64,000 nucleotides of DNA, taken from Streptomyces chattanoogensis (GTDB lineage Bacteria; Actinomycetota; Actinomycetes; Streptomycetales; Streptomycetaceae). Under the pieces are notes generated by a model, which saw only the letters and a program-made list of their open reading frames with translations, was not told where the DNA came from and did not search any database. The stretch lies in the NCBI RefSeq assembly GCF_001294335.1, contig NZ_LGKG01000057.1, positions 1-64,000 on the forward strand. The letters run 5' to 3'. A program made the translations under genes and the position numbers. Numbering within the stretch: the stretch's first letter is position 1; the number at the start of each line of letters is the position of its first letter. Positions 1 to 9,661 of the stretch are shown one piece after another.

Positions 1-1012
1 CCCCACAGCCCCGCCCCGCCCGGCGGCGCCCCCACGGCCGGCGGCCCCGCCGCCGCCCAGGCAGCCCGCCTCCTTCCGCGACACCGCCGCCTTCCACCTC
101 GCCAACAGCGAGAAACTCTGGAACGCCGACCGCGGCCGCACGGCCGGCAGCACCCCCGCAGCCCCGCCGACTCCCCGTCCCGCACAGGCAGTCGGCCCGG
201 GGGCCGGACCGTACCCGGGTACCGCCGCCCCCCGCGCCCCCCGGCCGCGCCGCTCCCGACGGCACCGCCTCGCCACCGCCGCCTGCCTCGTCCTCGGCAT
301 CGGCCTCCTCGGCGGCGCGGCGGCCGGAAGCTGGCTCACCGGCGGCCCCGACGCACCCCCCACCGCCGCGGACAGCTTCGCCAAGGGCCGCGACGTCTGG
401 CACCGGACGCCCGTCGACACCCTCTTCCCGCGCACCGTCGACGGCCTGGGCGTCGGCCCCGGCGGCTCCGACCGGCGCTGGACCCGGATCGCCGTCGCCC
501 CCGACAGCACCTGCGCCAAGGCCCTCGACCCGGGCCTGGCCACGGCGCTCGCCCCGGCGGGCTGCACCCGCCTGCTGCGCGCCACGTACGTCGACGCCAC
601 CCGCTCCAGCGTCATCACCGTCGGCGCGGTGACCACCAAGACCGACGCGAAGGGCATGCTGGCGCTCAACTCCCGCTTCAGCACCAGGAACCTCAGCGCC
701 CGCACCACGATGATGCCGCTGCCGTACGCCCCCAAGGGCACCCCGGCCGCCGGCTTCGGCCCCGCCCAGCGGGCCAGCTGGACCCTCCGGATCCTCACCG
801 ACATCCCGGTCGTCGTCTACGCGGTCTCCGGCTTCGCCGACGGCCGCGCCGTCACCGGACCGCAGCCCGCCGAGGCCGCGGTCCGCCCCGGCACCACCAC
901 CGCCCCTGCCGAGTCCGGCCTCGGCCACGACGCGAAGGCCCTCGCCGACCGCACCGAGACCGTCTTCCGCAAGGCGGCGGGGATCCCCGGCCAGAACACG
1001 GAGGAGCCGTGA
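1..1012 (+). CDS. Type VII secretion-associated membrane protein, 5' end cut off
   Basis: The reading frame is open from the window edge, so the start is missing; about 336 residues are visible. It begins with a Pro/Ala-rich, probably disordered cytosolic stretch (about residues 1-85), has a basic Arg-rich segment, then one membrane helix (about 90-112), and a C-terminal extracytoplasmic domain of about 220 residues with two Cys (in DSTCAKAL and AGCTRLL). The stop overlaps the mycosin start by 4 bp (GTGA), so the two are translationally coupled. The partner is a mycosin, which suggests a role in a type VII (ESX-like) secretion locus. I do not recognise the family and no function is assigned beyond that context. 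Confidence 0.75.
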   Translation, partial: PTAPPRPAAPPRPAAPPPPRQPASFRDTAAFHLANSEKLWNADRGRTAGSTPAAPPTPRPAQAVGPGAGPYPGTAAPRAPRPRRSRRHRLATAACLVLGIGLLGGAAAGSWLTGGPDAPPTAADSFAKGRDVWHRTPVDTLFPRTVDGLGVGPGGSDRRWTRIAVAPDSTCAKALDPGLATALAPAGCTRLLRATYVDATRSSVITVGAVTTKTDAKGMLALNSRFSTRNLSARTTMMPLPYAPKGTPAAGFGPAQRASWTLRILTDIPVVVYAVSGFADGRAVTGPQPAEAAVRPGTTTAPAESGLGHDAKALADRTETVFRKAAGIPGQNTEEP

Positions 1013-2172
1013 GCCGTACGACCCTGCTCCGCGGCGCCGCCACCGCCCTCGCCGCCACCGCCTTGGCCGTCCTGCCGTCCCTCCCCGCACGGGCCGACAC
1101 CATCCGCGCGCAGGAGTGGGCCCTGCAGGCGATGCACGCCCAGCAGGCCTGGCAGACGACCAAGGGCGCGGGGATCACCGTCGCCGTCCTGGACACCGGC
1201 GTGGACGCCACCCAGCCCGACCTCAAGGGCCAGGTGCTCCCGGAGAAGGACCTGGTCGGCTTCGGCGCCGGGCCCGGCGACCAGGCCTGGGCCGACCACG
1301 GCACCGGCATGGCCAGCGTCATCGCCGGTCACGGCCATGGTGCCGGCCGCCAGGACGGGGTCCTCGGCATCGCCCCCGAGGCCAGGATCCTCCCCGTCCG
1401 CGTGATCCTCGAGGACGGCGATCCCCAGCGCGAACGGGCCCGCACCGAGAAGGCCGGCGCCCTCGCCGACGGCATCCGCTGGGCCGCCGACCACGGCGCC
1501 GACGTCATCAACATGTCCCTCGGCGACGACAGCGAGACCGCCCACCCCGAGCCCCGCGAGGACGCCGCCATCCAGTACGCCCTCGGCAAGGGCATCCCCG
1601 TGGTCGCCTCCGCGGGCAACGGCGGCGAAAAGGGCGACCATGTCTCCTACCCCGCCGCCTATCCGGGCGTCATCGCGGTCACCGCCATCAACCAGCAGCA
1701 CGAGCGGGGCGAGTTCTCCACCCGCCACTGGTACGCCACGGTCTGCGCACCCGGCGACGAGATCATCATGTCCAACCCGGACCGCTCCTACTACAACGGC
1801 AAGGGCACCAGCCCCGCCGCCGCCCTGGTCTCCGGCACCATCGCCCTGATCCGCGCCGAACACCCCCGCCTGAGCCCCGCCCAGATCAAGCAGCTCCTCG
1901 CCGCCACCGCCCAGGACACTCCCCAGGGCGGCCGCAACGACGACTTCGGCGCCGGCCTGGCGGACGCCGCGGCCGCCCTCGAACGCGCCGCCACCCTCGA
2001 GCCCGCCCCGCAGAAGCCGGCCCCCGCCGCCTACTCCCGCCGCTACTTCGGCCCGGGCCCCACCCCCGAACCGGACGCCGCGGAGCCCACCGACTGGCTC
2101 CCGTGGACGGCGGCCGCCGCCGGCGTCCTCCTGCTGGCCGCCGGCGCCGTCATCCGGCGAAGCCGCCCGTAG
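1009..2172 (+). CDS. mycP: Type VII secretion-associated serine protease mycosin (S8 subtilase)
   Basis: A 387-residue subtilisin-like protease of the mycosin family, which anchors to the membrane at type VII secretion systems. Visible are a signal peptide (about 1-29, ending PARA-D), the catalytic triad Asp62 (VLDTG), His97 (DHGTGMAS) and Ser268 (GKGTSPAAA), oxyanion Asn204 (SAGNGG), a Pro-rich linker and a C-terminal membrane helix (about 364-381) followed by RRSRP. Length and architecture are normal for mycosins. The GTG start overlaps the upstream stop by 4 bp. The ESX core genes (eccB/C/D/E, esx) are not in the window and presumably lie upstream. Confidence 0.92.
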   Translation: MSRTTLLRGAATALAATALAVLPSLPARADTIRAQEWALQAMHAQQAWQTTKGAGITVAVLDTGVDATQPDLKGQVLPEKDLVGFGAGPGDQAWADHGTGMASVIAGHGHGAGRQDGVLGIAPEARILPVRVILEDGDPQRERARTEKAGALADGIRWAADHGADVINMSLGDDSETAHPEPREDAAIQYALGKGIPVVASAGNGGEKGDHVSYPAAYPGVIAVTAINQQHERGEFSTRHWYATVCAPGDEIIMSNPDRSYYNGKGTSPAAALVSGTIALIRAEHPRLSPAQIKQLLAATAQDTPQGGRNDDFGAGLADAAAALERAATLEPAPQKPAPAAYSRRYFGPGPTPEPDAAEPTDWLPWTAAAAGVLLLAAGAVIRRSRP

Positions 2173-2239
2173 GCCCGGTGTCGCGGGGCAACAGCCCCGC
2201 GCAGCGGCAACAAAAACCCCAGCCGATACGCTCACCAGC

Positions 2240-2971
2240 GTGCAGAAAAACATCCCCGACCCAGGCTTCTCGAACGACGACGGCTCCGCAGATCCGGCCC
2301 TTGCCGCAGCGCTGGCGGCCTACGACAGCGACCGCACCACAGAGCCCCGGCTGTTGTCGGCCCTGGCCGGCGCACGCGTCCTGGTGCCGGTGGTAGCCGT
2401 GCTCGGCGAGGTCGAGACCGGCCCGGACGGGCTCCGGCGCGAGAAGACCAGCGATATGGCCGTCCCCACCCTCACGGCACCCGACGGCCGCCGCGCCCTC
2501 CCCGCCTTCACCTCCATGGACACCCTCCAGCGCTGGCGCGCCGATGCCCGCCCGGTGGCCGTGCCGATGCGGCAGGCCCTGCTGGCCGCCGCCCACGAGA
2601 AGGCCGACACCGTCGTGGTCGACCTCGCGGGACCGGTCACCTACCAGCTCACCGGCGCCGCCCTGCGGGCCCTGGCCGAGGGCCGCGACACCGCCGACCC
2701 GCTGGCCGACCCCGCCGTCACCGACGCCCTGCGCACCCTCCTGGCCGCCGAGCCGGCCGTCCTGGTCGCCCATCTCGTACCGTCCGACGAGACCGACGCG
2801 ACCCTCGCCGTCGGCCTGGCCCCGGACGCCGCCCCCGCCGAGGCGGTCCAGCGCCTGGCCCGGTCGCTGGCCACCGACGAGGTCCTGCGCGAGCGCCTGG
2901 TCCACGGCCTTGACCTGGCACTTCTTCCCCCGGGGGCGGAGCGCGCGAAGGCCCCGCTCTACCGCCGCTGA
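2240..2971 (+). CDS. SseB family protein
   Basis: A 243-residue protein of the SseB (type III secretion SseB-like) family common in Streptomyces. Characteristic segments are an N-terminal helical part, the strand-rich centre with VLVPVVAVLGE and ALPAFTSMDTLQRW, and a second half with VVVDLAGPVTYQLTG. There is no signal peptide or membrane helix, so it should be cytoplasmic. The GTG start has no clear ribosome binding site, and leaderless expression is possible. The biochemical role of stand-alone SseB proteins in actinobacteria is not known. It lies 67 nt after mycP in the same direction and may or may not belong to that operon. Confidence 0.85.
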   Translation: MQKNIPDPGFSNDDGSADPALAAALAAYDSDRTTEPRLLSALAGARVLVPVVAVLGEVETGPDGLRREKTSDMAVPTLTAPDGRRALPAFTSMDTLQRWRADARPVAVPMRQALLAAAHEKADTVVVDLAGPVTYQLTGAALRALAEGRDTADPLADPAVTDALRTLLAAEPAVLVAHLVPSDETDATLAVGLAPDAAPAEAVQRLARSLATDEVLRERLVHGLDLALLPPGAERAKAPLYRR

Positions 2972-3082
2972 CCGCCCGCGGCACCGCACCGCGCACCCTC
3001 TCCAGCAGGCGCACCGGCCCCTCCGGCCTCACTATGAGAAGAGCTCAAGATCGCAGAGCTCAGATCCACGGGAGGAGAGCCC

Positions 3083-3832
3083 ATGGAGACCACGGAGACC
3101 CGCACCGTCATAGCCGAATTCCTCGGCACGCTGCTCCTGGTGTTCTTCGCCGTCGGCGCGGCCGTGCTGGCGGGCGAATACATCGGCACCTTCGGCATCT
3201 CGCTGGCCTTTGCCTTCACCATGCTGGCGCTGGCCTACGCGTTCGGCCCGATCTCGGGTTGCCACATCAACCCCGCCGTGACGCTCGGCCTGCTGCTGGC
3301 CCGCCGGATCACCGTCCGTACGGCGGTCGAGTACTGGATCGCCCAGGTGCTCGGTGCCATCGTCGGCGCCGCCCTGCTCTTCCTGGTCGCCAAACAGGTG
3401 CCGGGGCTCAGGACGCACGACGCCTTCGGCACCAACGGCTGGGGCGACCGCTCGGCGGTGCACCTCAACCTGGGCGGCGCGTTCGTCGCCGAGATCGTGA
3501 TGACGTTCCTGTTCGTCTTCGTGGTGCTCTCGGTCACGCACCGGGTGGCCGTGCTCGGATTCGGCGGTCTGGCGATCGGCTTGGCGCTGGGCACCGTCCA
3601 CCTCATCGGCATCCCCCTGGACGGCACCTCGGTGAACCCGGCGCGCAGCATCGGCCCGGCCCTGTTCGCGGGCGGCGGCGCCATCACCCAGCTGTGGCTG
3701 TTCATCGTCGCCCCGCTGATCGGCGGCGCGCTGGCCGCTGTGGTGCACCAGGTCACCCACCCGCCGCACGAACCGCGGCTGATCGCGGACGAGGCGGAGC
3801 CCGGCGAGCCCAAGCCCGGCGAACGGGTCTGA
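3083..3832 (+). CDS. Aquaporin / MIP family channel
   Basis: A 249-residue membrane channel of the major intrinsic protein family. Both NPA boxes are present: CHINPAVTLGLLL in the first half and SVNPARSIGPALF in the second. Six membrane helices can be traced, and the N-terminus (ETRTVIAEFLGTLLLVFF) is typical. The length is usual for bacterial aquaporins. Whether it carries water, glycerol or other small solutes cannot be told from the motifs alone. The ATG has a strong GGGAGGAG ribosome binding site. A strong hairpin downstream separates it from the convergent DUF1844 gene. Confidence 0.93.
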   Translation: METTETRTVIAEFLGTLLLVFFAVGAAVLAGEYIGTFGISLAFAFTMLALAYAFGPISGCHINPAVTLGLLLARRITVRTAVEYWIAQVLGAIVGAALLFLVAKQVPGLRTHDAFGTNGWGDRSAVHLNLGGAFVAEIVMTFLFVFVVLSVTHRVAVLGFGGLAIGLALGTVHLIGIPLDGTSVNPARSIGPALFAGGGAITQLWLFIVAPLIGGALAAVVHQVTHPPHEPRLIADEAEPGEPKPGERV

Positions 3833-3888
3833 GCCCACGGGAAACGGGTCCGGCCCCACCGGAACGGACGGCGAGCCGGAACGGACAA

Positions 3889-3917
3889 CGAGCCCCGGCC
3901 GCAGCGGCCGGGGCTCG
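3889..3917. terminator. Hairpin between convergent aquaporin and DUF1844 genes
   Basis: A 12-bp perfect GC-rich stem (3889-3900 with 3906-3917) closes a 5-nt loop. It sits between two convergent genes and has no long T-tract, as is usual for Streptomyces. It probably ends transcription from both sides. Confidence 0.75.
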
Positions 3918-3940
3918 TCGGTGCGCGGTGAGTGCAGGCG

Positions 3941-4339
3941 CTAGCCGTACACCGGCCCGGTGAACTTCTCCCCGGGCCCCTGCCCCGGCTCGTCCGGCAC
4001 GACCGAGGCCTCCCGGAAGGCCAGCTGCAGCGACTTGAGCCCGTCCCGCAGCGGCGCCGCGTGGTAGGAGCCGATCTCGGTGGCGCTGGCCGTGACCAGC
4101 CCCGCCAGCGCGTGGATGAGCTTGCGCGCCTCGTCCAGGTCCTTGTGGGCCTCGCCGCCCTCGGCGAGGCCGAGGTTGACCGCCGCCGAGCTCATCAGAT
4201 GCACCGCGACCGTGGTGATCACCTCGACCGCCGGCACCTCTGCGATGTCACGGGTCATGTCCTCGAAGTCGGGACCCGGTGCGCCGGGCGCGCCGGCCGC
4301 GTCCGCGGGGTCGGGCTGCTGCGGGGTCTGGTCGCTCAT
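3941..4339 (-). CDS. DUF1844 domain-containing protein
   Basis: A 132-residue cytoplasmic protein. The DUF1844 core is visible as PAVEVITTVAVHLMSSAAVNLGL, followed by a helical stretch with DEARKLIHALAGLV. The chosen ATG (MSDQTPQQ) has an AGGAAG-like ribosome binding site; an open frame extends further upstream but lacks support. DUF1844 proteins are widely conserved in actinobacteria next to infC, as here, but have no assigned function. The gene is divergent from infC, with the infC leader between them. Confidence 0.88.
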   Translation of the reverse strand: MSDQTPQQPDPADAAGAPGAPGPDFEDMTRDIAEVPAVEVITTVAVHLMSSAAVNLGLAEGGEAHKDLDEARKLIHALAGLVTASATEIGSYHAAPLRDGLKSLQLAFREASVVPDEPGQGPGEKFTGPVYG

Positions 4340-4757
4340 GTCCTGGTGCTTCACTTCCTGCTGAGGGGTCCGCTCAAGACTAGGGCCCGCGTCCGCGGAC
4401 GCCGCGCCCGGGAGTGCCCGTATGCGCGCGGGCCCGTACCGGCCGCACCGGAGGCGGGCACAGGAGTGGGGACTGCCCCTTGACTCGTGTATTCTGGGTT
4501 GACGACCGGCCGGACACCCAGGTGACCGGCCCACAAGTGGAGGCTCCGATCTCCCACCCGAACCGACCTCAGGTCGGCGGGTCAATGGTCCGGCTGCGCC
4601 CCGCGGAGATTTCGCGGCGGTGCTCCTGGTTCAGTTCCGGAGCCCCGCCTGTGTCCCGTCCGGGGCGTTTTGCATGTACCGGCGCGGTTGGTCACACCGA
4701 AACAGACGTTACGCGGCAGTCCGCCAGGCCGTCGCGTGGTGCTACCGAGGAGGATCC
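4340..4757 (+). promoter_or_regulatory. infC 5' leader with hairpins and attenuator-like element
   Basis: This 418-nt gap between the divergent DUF1844 gene and infC holds no gene but has several plus-strand dyads. One is a hairpin at 4556-4582 (ACCCG plus CCGACCT paired with AGGTCGG plus CGGGT). A second is CCGCG/CGCGG at 4601-4617. The third is GCCCCG/CGGGGC at 4642-4666, followed directly by GTTTT, which looks like an intrinsic terminator inside the leader. A TTGACT at 4480 and a TATTCT at 4490 are possible promoter fragments but are not properly spaced with each other. The arrangement suggests leader-mediated control of the IF3-L35-L20 operon. Confidence 0.5.
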
Positions 4758-5387
4758 ATCAGCGCCGAGCCCCGCATCAACGACCGGATTCGCGTCCCTG
4801 AGGTGCGACTCGTCGGTCCCAGTGGCGAGCAGGTCGGCATTGTGCCGCTTGCTAAGGCCCTGGAGCTTGCGCAGGAGTACGACCTCGACCTGGTCGAGGT
4901 GGCGGCGAACGCCCGTCCGCCGGTCTGCAAGCTCATGGACTACGGAAAGTTCAAGTACGAGTCGGCCATGAAGGCCCGTGAGGCGCGCAAGAACCAGGCG
5001 CACACGGTCATCAAGGAGATGAAGCTCCGGCCGAAGATCGACCCGCACGACTACGACACCAAGAAGGGTCACGTCGTCCGGTTCCTCAAGCAGGGTGACA
5101 AGGTCAAGATCACGATCATGTTCCGTGGTCGCGAGCAGTCCCGCCCCGAGCTGGGCTTCCGACTGCTGCAGCGGCTCGCGGAGGACGTCCAGGAGCTCGG
5201 CTTCATCGAGTCGAACCCCAAGCAGGACGGCCGGAACATGATCATGGTCCTCGGTCCGCACAAGAAGAAGACCGAGGCGATGGCCGAAGCCCGCGAGGCG
5301 CAGGCCGCCCGCAAGGCGGAGCGCCAGGGTGGAGTTCCCGCGGAGCAGTCCGTGGAGGAGCCCGCCGGGGAACCCGCCGAGGCGTGA
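4758..5387 (+). CDS. infC: Translation initiation factor IF-3, non-canonical AUC start
   Basis: IF-3 binds the 30S subunit and rejects non-canonical start codons. The 209-residue product has the N-domain ([32 protein letters not shown]) and the C-domain ([42 protein letters not shown]), plus an Ala/Glu-rich tail typical of actinobacteria. The start is taken as ATC at 4758. GAGGAGG lies 4-5 nt before it, no ATG/GTG/TTG is well placed in frame near the family N-terminus, and the next in-frame ATG (4674) is far upstream without a ribosome binding site. A rare AUC start fits the known autoregulation of infC through AUU/AUC codons. First gene of the infC-rpmI-rplT operon. Confidence 0.95.
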   Translation: MSAEPRINDRIRVPEVRLVGPSGEQVGIVPLAKALELAQEYDLDLVEVAANARPPVCKLMDYGKFKYESAMKAREARKNQAHTVIKEMKLRPKIDPHDYDTKKGHVVRFLKQGDKVKITIMFRGREQSRPELGFRLLQRLAEDVQELGFIESNPKQDGRNMIMVLGPHKKKTEAMAEAREAQAARKAERQGGVPAEQSVEEPAGEPAEA

Positions 5388-5510
5388 TTCGCGGGCGTGC
5401 GCCCCGGATGCATGCCGGGGCACCCGCCCCGGACACAACCGATTACATCTGACGCTCCCGCGGGCCGGTCCGTGCCGGTGGGGGCGCCACTGACGAGGAG
5501 AGTACGGCGC

Positions 5511-5705
5511 ATGCCGAAGAACAAGACGCACAGCGGTGCCAGCAAGCGGTTCAAGGTCACTGGCTCCGGCAAGGTGCTGCGCGAGCGCGCAGGCAAGCGC
5601 CACCTGCTCGAGCACAAGTCGTCCCGCGTGACGCGTCGCCTCACCGGCAACGCCGAGATGGCCCCGGGCGACGCCGCGAAGATCAAGAAGCTTCTCGGCA
5701 AGTGA
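5511..5705 (+). CDS. rpmI: 50S ribosomal protein L35
   Basis: A 64-residue basic protein of the large ribosomal subunit. It starts [20 protein letters not shown] and carries the family signature [16 protein letters not shown]. Length is normal. The ATG follows a GAGGAGAG ribosome binding site. It sits between infC and rplT, the conserved bacterial order, and is presumably co-transcribed with them. Confidence 0.98.
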   Translation: MPKNKTHSGASKRFKVTGSGKVLRERAGKRHLLEHKSSRVTRRLTGNAEMAPGDAAKIKKLLGK

Positions 5706-5810
5706 GTCCGGGCGCTCCGCCGACGGCCGGAGCGCGCAGGACCAGGACCGGGACCCAATCGAACCGGGCCGCGTGACGACAACCGCGGCCCCGCTACAAG
5801 GAGTTAACAA

Positions 5811-6194
5811 GTGGCACGCGTCAAGCGGGCAGTCAACGCCCACAAGAAGCGCCGGGCGATCCTCGAGCAGGCCAGCGGTTACCGCGGCCAGCGCTCGCGC
5901 CTGTACCGCAAGGCGAAGGAGCAGGTCACCCACTCTTTCGTCTACAACTACAACGACCGCAAGAAGCGCAAGGGCGACTTCCGTCAGCTGTGGATCCAGC
6001 GCATCAACGCCGCTGCCCGCGCCAACGGCATGACCTACAACCGCTTCATCCAGGGTCTCAAGGCCGCCAACATCGAGGTGGACCGCAAGATCCTGGCCGA
6101 CCTCGCGGTCACGGACGCCAACGCGTTCGCCGCGCTCGTCGAGGCCGCCCAGAAGGCGCTGCCGAGCGACGTCAACGCCCCGAAGGCTGCCTGA
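5811..6194 (+). CDS. rplT: 50S ribosomal protein L20
   Basis: A 127-residue rRNA-binding protein needed early in 50S assembly. It begins [20 protein letters not shown] and includes [17 protein letters not shown] and [20 protein letters not shown]. It starts with GTG behind AAGGAG. In other bacteria L20 represses its own operon by binding the mRNA leader; an L20-specific fold in the rpmI-rplT gap is not evident by eye. The operon ends at a strong terminator just downstream. Confidence 0.98.
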   Translation: MARVKRAVNAHKKRRAILEQASGYRGQRSRLYRKAKEQVTHSFVYNYNDRKKRKGDFRQLWIQRINAAARANGMTYNRFIQGLKAANIEVDRKILADLAVTDANAFAALVEAAQKALPSDVNAPKAA

Positions 6195-6215
6195 ACCCCA
6201 GCCTGACGACGTGAT

Positions 6216-6247
6216 ACGGACCCGCAGGCCCCGGCCTGCGGGTCCGT
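6216..6247 (+). terminator. Intrinsic terminator after rplT
   Basis: A perfect inverted repeat (6216-6230 with 6233-6247, at least 13 usable pairs) is followed by a short T-run (AGCTTTTCC). It ends the infC-rpmI-rplT transcription unit. Confidence 0.88.
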
Positions 6248-6304
6248 AGCTTTTCCGGACCGCGGTCCACCACGCACCGAAACAACAGAAGCGAGCCGCC
6301 GCCC

Positions 6305-7159
<855 letters not shown>

Positions 7160-7241
7160 GGGGTCTGGGGCGGATCTCCTGGCACAGCGGACCCGAGCTA
7201 GTAGTGTGGCGTGCTCGGGGGCCCGGAAGGGGGTAACGGGG

Positions 7242-8381
7242 ATGAGTGTGAGGACTTCCGGCATCACCGTCACAGCTGACAGCGCACCGTCGCCCGCCGC
7301 CGACGGCCGGCCAGTGGGCGCCGGCCTCGATCCCGACGACCTGCCCGACGGCCTCGTGGTCGCCGACGCAACCGGCCGGGTGACCGCCTTCAACGCCGCG
7401 GCCGCCCGGATCACCGGCATCGCCCCCCGGGACGCCCTCGGCCGCCCCCTGGAAGACGCCCTGCCGCTGCAGGACCTCGAGGGCCGAGCCTGGTGGCAGC
7501 TCACCGCCCCGTACGGCGGGCTCGCCATCCGCCGCGGCCAGCCCGAGCGCAATCTGCTGCTCGGCGGCCGTGAGGTGCTGGTCTCCGCCCGTTACGTCCG
7601 CAGCCGCCCCACCGGCCCCGTGGAGCGGCTGGTGATCGCACTGCGCGGCACCGAGGCCCGGCGGCGTACGGAGCTCAGCCATGCCGAGCTGATCGCCACC
7701 GTCGCCCATGAACTGCGCTCGCCGCTGACCTCCGTCAAGGGCTTCACCGCCACCCTCCTCCAGAAGTGGGAACGCTTCACCGACGACCAGAAGCGGCTGA
7801 TGCTGGAGACGGTGGACGCCGACGCCAACCGTGTCACCCGGCTGATCGCCGAGCTGCTGGACATCTCCCGGATCGACTCGGGGCGGCTGGAGGTGCGCCG
7901 CCAGCGGGTCGACATGATCGCCGCGGTGCGCCGGCACGTACAGGCGCAGACCACCGCCGGCCAGCGGCCCGACCGCTTTCTGATCCGGATGCTGGAGCCG
8001 CTGCCCGATCTGTGGGCGGACCCGGACAAGGTGGACCAGGTGCTGGGCAACCTGCTGGAAAATGCGGTGCGGCACGGCGAGGGAACGGTCACCATTGAGG
8101 TCGGTCCGGCAACGGACATGACCGGCACAGAGGCGACCAGCGCAGAGGGGACGACCGTCACCGTGAGCGACGAGGGCCCCGGCATCCCCGAGGAGTCGAT
8201 GAGCCGCGTCTTCACCCGCTTCTGGCGGGGCAGCAAGCGCGGCGGCACGGGCCTGGGCCTCTATATCGTCAAGGGCATCGTCGAGGCGCACGGCGGGGCG
8301 ATCACGGTCGGCCGGGCGCCGGCCGGCGGTGCGCAGTTCCGATTTAGCCTGCCCGTCGCGGCTCCGGCATTTATGGCCTGA
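7242..8381 (+). CDS. Orphan PAS-domain sensor histidine kinase
   Basis: A 379-residue soluble kinase. An N-terminal PAS domain (about 25-130: [20 protein letters not shown]) is followed by the HisKA domain with phosphoacceptor His in [17 protein letters not shown]. The HATPase_c domain has N-box [13 protein letters not shown]1 box [12 protein letters not shown]-box TRFWRG and G2 box [18 protein letters not shown]. No membrane helix is seen, so it should sense a cytoplasmic signal. No response regulator lies next to it, so its partner is elsewhere. The ATG follows GGGGG-rich sequence. The frame stays open well upstream, but that part has no PAS or start-site support. Confidence 0.93.
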   Translation: MSVRTSGITVTADSAPSPAADGRPVGAGLDPDDLPDGLVVADATGRVTAFNAAAARITGIAPRDALGRPLEDALPLQDLEGRAWWQLTAPYGGLAIRRGQPERNLLLGGREVLVSARYVRSRPTGPVERLVIALRGTEARRRTELSHAELIATVAHELRSPLTSVKGFTATLLQKWERFTDDQKRLMLETVDADANRVTRLIAELLDISRIDSGRLEVRRQRVDMIAAVRRHVQAQTTAGQRPDRFLIRMLEPLPDLWADPDKVDQVLGNLLENAVRHGEGTVTIEVGPATDMTGTEATSAEGTTVTVSDEGPGIPEESMSRVFTRFWRGSKRGGTGLGLYIVKGIVEAHGGAITVGRAPAGGAQFRFSLPVAAPAFMA

Positions 8382-8536
8382 GAGACCTCGCGGCGGGCGC
8401 CCCGAAGGGGCTCGGACCTGCCGCGTCGGCCGTCCCCCTTAGACTTGACCTTTGGCACCTTTGGCGCACCAGCATCGCGGGCGAGCCGAGGCGACGCGAG
8501 CCAAGCCAAGCCAGTCCACCGGAAGCACGGGAAGAG

Positions 8537-9661
8537 ATGTCCGCACCCAATAAGTCGTACGACCCTGTCGAGGTCGAAGCCCTGAAACCGGAAGAGATCG
8601 CCGCCCGGCTGGACGAGGCGCTGGCCGCCGTCGCCGCCGCGGACTCTCTGGAGGCGCTGCGCGAGGTGAAGATCGCCCACACCGGCGACCGCTCGCCGCT
8701 CGCCCTCGCCAACCGCGAGATCGGCGCGCTGCCCCCGCACGCCAAGGCGGACGCCGGCAAGCGCGTGGGCCAGGCCCGCGGCCGGGTCAACCAGGCGCTC
8801 AAGGCCCGCCAGGAGGAGCTGGAGGCCGAGCGCGACGCCCGTGTCCTCGTCGAGGAGGCGGTGGATGTCACGCTGCCCTACGACCGCACCCCGGCCGGCG
8901 CCCGGCACCCGCTGACCACCTTCATGGAGCGGGTCGCCGACGTGTTCGTCGCGATGGGCTACGAGGTCGCCGAGGGCCCCGAGGTCGAGGCGGAGTGGTT
9001 CAACTTCGACGCCCTGAACTTCCTGCCGGACCACCCGGCGCGCCAGATGCAGGACACCTTCTTCGTCCAGGGCAACGGCAAGAAGGGCGATGAGTCCGGC
9101 GTCGTGCTGCGCACGCACACCTCGCCGGTGCAGGCCCGTACGCTCGTCGACCGCGAGCCGCCGGTCTACGTCGTCTGCCCGGGGCGGGTCTACCGCACCG
9201 ACGAGCTGGACGCGACGCACTCCCCGGTCTTCCACCAGATCGAGCTGCTCGCCGTCGACGAGGGCCTGACCATGGCCGACCTCAAGGGCACCCTCGACCA
9301 CATGGTCCGGGCGCTGTTCGGCCCGGACATGAAGACCCGGCTGCGGCCGAACTACTTCCCGTTCACCGAGCCGTCCGCCGAGATGGACATGGTCTGCTAC
9401 GTCTGCCGTGGCGAGTCCGTGGGCAACCCCGACCGGCCCTGCCGCACCTGCTCCAGCGAAGGCTGGATCGAGCTCGGCGGCTGCGGCATGGTCAACCCCA
9501 AGGTGCTCATCGCCTGTGGCGTCGACCCCGAGAAGTACAGCGGGTTCGCGTTCGGGTTCGGCATCGACCGGATGCTGATGTTCCGGCACAACGTGGAAGA
9601 CATGCGTGACATGTTCGAAGGCGACGTCCGGTTCACCCGGCCGTTCGGGATGGAGATCTGA
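8537..9661 (+). CDS. pheS: Phenylalanine-tRNA ligase alpha subunit
   Basis: The catalytic alpha subunit of the (alpha-beta)2 phenylalanyl-tRNA synthetase. The 374-residue protein has the N-terminal coiled-coil tRNA arm (about 10-110) and the class II core with motif 2 ([21 protein letters not shown]) and motif 3 ([15 protein letters not shown]). A Cys-containing insert ([19 protein letters not shown]) is typical of actinobacterial PheS and resembles a zinc-binding knuckle. Its TGA overlaps the ATG of pheT by one base (TGATG), coupling translation of the two subunits in equal amounts. Confidence 0.97.
   Translation: MSAPNKSYDPVEVEALKPEEIAARLDEALAAVAAADSLEALREVKIAHTGDRSPLALANREIGALPPHAKADAGKRVGQARGRVNQALKARQEELEAERDARVLVEEAVDVTLPYDRTPAGARHPLTTFMERVADVFVAMGYEVAEGPEVEAEWFNFDALNFLPDHPARQMQDTFFVQGNGKKGDESGVVLRTHTSPVQARTLVDREPPVYVVCPGRVYRTDELDATHSPVFHQIELLAVDEGLTMADLKGTLDHMVRALFGPDMKTRLRPNYFPFTEPSAEMDMVCYVCRGESVGNPDRPCRTCSSEGWIELGGCGMVNPKVLIACGVDPEKYSGFAFGFGIDRMLMFRHNVEDMRDMFEGDVRFTRPFGMEI

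Noticed and set aside
817..2253. Long antisense ORF of 478 residues opposite mycP
   Set aside because: Composition is Gly/Val/Ala-rich shadow of a GC-rich gene; the opposite frame encodes a complete mycosin with catalytic triad.
9661..9661. T-box or Phe-rich leader peptide before pheST
   Set aside because: The 155 nt upstream of pheS show neither a T-box sequence nor a run of Phe codons.
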